Positions 62,818 through 64,000 of a stretch of 64,000 nucleotides of DNA are shown one piece after another. Where the stretch lies: contig OZ245010.1 of NCBI GenBank assembly GCA_965223735.1, positions 1,240,001 to 1,304,000 of the forward strand, in the 5' to 3' direction. Under the pieces are notes generated by a model. It was not told the DNA's origin. It did no database searches and was given only the letters and a program-made list of their open reading frames with translations. The DNA is from CAYFZO01 sp965223735 (GTDB lineage: Bacteria > Pseudomonadota > Gammaproteobacteria > Poriferisulfidales > Oxydemutatoraceae). A program made the translations under genes and the position numbers. Position 1 is the first letter of the stretch; each line of letters starts with the position of its first letter.

Positions 62818-63858
62818 ATGAGCGGCAAAGATTTTTATTCGGAAGAAACTCACGGCAAGCACGAATATCATACTCTCGGCGATTTTCCGCTGATCAACGG
62901 CGGGACGTTGCGTGATGCAAAACTCGCCTATAAAACACACGGCGAATTGAACGCCGACAAGAGCAATGTGGTCTTGTTTCCGCACATGTATTCCGGCACG
63001 TCGATGCACATGGAGATGTTTGTCGGTGAGGGAAGGGCGCTGGATCCGCAGAAGTATTTCATCATTTTCCCCGGGCAGTTCGGCAACGGCATCTCTACGT
63101 CTCCCAGCAATGCCCCGCCGCCCCAGAATCAATCCGCGTTTCCTGAACTGATGATCGGTGACGACGTTGTCGCGCAACACAAGCTGGTCACCGAAAAGTT
63201 TGGAATTGAAGAATTCCAACTGGTGCTCGGCTGGTCGATGGGCGCACAGCAGACGTACGAATGGGCGGTGCGTTTTCCCGACATGGTGAAGTGCGCCGCG
63301 CCGTTTGCAGGCACCGCAAAAACTTCCGACCATTGCAAGATTTTTCTCAAGACCCTGACAAGCGCCATCACTTCCGACCCGGCTTTCGAGGGGGGCGCCT
63401 ACCAGGATCCGCACGCGGTCGAGGCCGGCCTCAGACGCCATGCCGACCTGTTTGCGTTGATGGGGGCGTGTCAGGAGTTATATGTAAAGGAAGCCTGGCG
63501 TCCGCTTGGGTTTTCGTCGTTGGAGGACTTCATGGCCGGATTTTGGCAGAACTGGTTCAAGCCGATGGATCCGAACAACCTGATTGCGATGATGAATAAG
63601 TGGTATCGAAGCGACGTGAGTCTTCATGCGGACGGCGACCTCAAAGAGGCACTGTCCAGGATCAAGGCGAAGACTTATGTCGTCGCTTTTGCCAACGACA
63701 TGTTTTTCCCGGTTGCCGATCAGGAAGCGGATCAAAAAATGATAAAAGACGCGGAACTCAAAGTGATCGACACATTGTGGGCGCACTTTGCGATGCTGTG
63801 TCTCACCGAAGACGACCGCAACGCGATCGATCAGAACCTCAGGGACTTGCTCGGCTGA
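62818..63858 (+). CDS. MetX-like alpha/beta hydrolase (homoserine acetyltransferase-related)
   Basis: A 346-residue protein starting MSGKDFYSEETHGKHEYHTL; GGGAGGTC precedes the ATG. The catalytic triad can be placed as Ser in LVLGWSMGAQQ, Asp in FANDMFFPVADQ and His in LWAHFAMLCL. FPHMYSGTSMHMEMFVG corresponds to the oxyanion region of the family. The GWSMGA and PGQFGNG differ from true MetX (usually GGSMGGMQ), so it may be an acyltransferase or hydrolase of other substrates. It stands alone. Confidence 0.82.
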   Translation: MSGKDFYSEETHGKHEYHTLGDFPLINGGTLRDAKLAYKTHGELNADKSNVVLFPHMYSGTSMHMEMFVGEGRALDPQKYFIIFPGQFGNGISTSPSNAPPPQNQSAFPELMIGDDVVAQHKLVTEKFGIEEFQLVLGWSMGAQQTYEWAVRFPDMVKCAAPFAGTAKTSDHCKIFLKTLTSAITSDPAFEGGAYQDPHAVEAGLRRHADLFALMGACQELYVKEAWRPLGFSSLEDFMAGFWQNWFKPMDPNNLIAMMNKWYRSDVSLHADGDLKEALSRIKAKTYVVAFANDMFFPVADQEADQKMIKDAELKVIDTLWAHFAMLCLTEDDRNAIDQNLRDLLG

Positions 63859-64000
63859 TCAGTTGATTGGCGGGCGATTTTTGACGCCGTTGTCGAAGAT
63901 GACAAAGCGGCGGGCCAAGGCCGGCAGCCGTTGCGGGCGGCATAGCTGCGCCAACGCCTGTTCCGGTGTCAGGTGATCAAAGCCCGGGTCGAGTCGGTTG
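63859..64000 (-). CDS. C-terminal end of an unidentified protein, cut by the window edge
   Basis: The frame is open from the right edge to TGA 63859-63861 and reads NRLDPGFDHLTPEQALAQLC, then RPQRLPALARRFVIFDNGVK. About 46 residues are visible. Codon use is like the neighbouring core genes. I cannot assign a family from this tail. Confidence 0.45.
   Translation of the reverse strand, partial: NRLDPGFDHLTPEQALAQLCRPQRLPALARRFVIFDNGVKNRPPIN

Overview
The window looks like the replication-origin neighbourhood of a GC-rich (about 60% by eye) gammaproteobacterium. Support comes from a Fis homologue, a cytochrome c4/DsbA pair, AmpG, two-subunit glycyl-tRNA synthetase (glyQ-glyS), gmhB, type I glutamine synthetase, the coaBC-dut-algC-argB order, and the origin landmarks dnaA-dnaN-recF-gyrB facing away from rpmH-rnpA-yidC-mnmE. 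The species cannot be named from this sequence. Nearly every core gene is intact, whereas many accessory genes between them are broken.

Left part (1-7800): the 3' part of accC, a decayed SAM methyltransferase with a 26-base C tract, acyP and fis, then an accessory block. This block holds a W-x-x-G repeat gene with a nonsense codon, an IS1595-family transposase, and, convergent with it, a large N6-adenine DNA methylase/restriction-type gene whose first codons contain a 24-base homopolymer. The two tail-to-tail units overlap, so they may form one transposon with a phase-variable DNA-modification passenger.

Middle part (7800-37500): mainly core metabolism and housekeeping. It includes dsbA/cytochrome c4, ampG/xth, pyrE, coaBC-dut-algC-argB, radC, bioB-bioF with a sulfotransferase, comF, ubiA, a gamma-carbonic-anhydrase-like protein, glnA, glyQS-gmhB, an aldo/keto reductase, a SulP transporter, and thiamine genes. 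thiS is present twice because of a 286-bp tandem duplication. Accessory insertions here are a three-gene dual-OB/DUF488 cassette with two frameshifts and a very AT-rich frameshifted gene.

Right part (37500-64000): a tRNA-Thr with a downstream partial copy of its 3' end is followed by a broken AAA ATPase and an MNT/HEPN pair with a frameshifted HEPN gene. Then come a bimodular GT2/Anp1 glycosyltransferase, a second exonuclease III, and gyrB-recF-dnaN-dnaA. Between dnaA and rpmH, where the origin would be expected, about 3.7 kb holds a formylglycine-generating-enzyme-like protein, a tRNA 3'-end fragment and an AbrB/PIN toxin-antitoxin pair; much of this is bracketed by 63-bp direct repeats. After mnmE come an AbiE-type toxin-antitoxin pair behind a long operator-like palindrome, two unusual glycosyltransferases (one STELLO/DUF288), 23-bp tandem repeats ahead of a DUF4143 ATPase, and a MetX-like alpha/beta hydrolase.

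Two themes stand out. First, long C/G homopolymers lie inside the 5' ends of two genes, which suggests phase variation. Second, accessory genes are being inactivated: about eight nonsense or frameshift lesions are visible while neighbouring core genes stay open.
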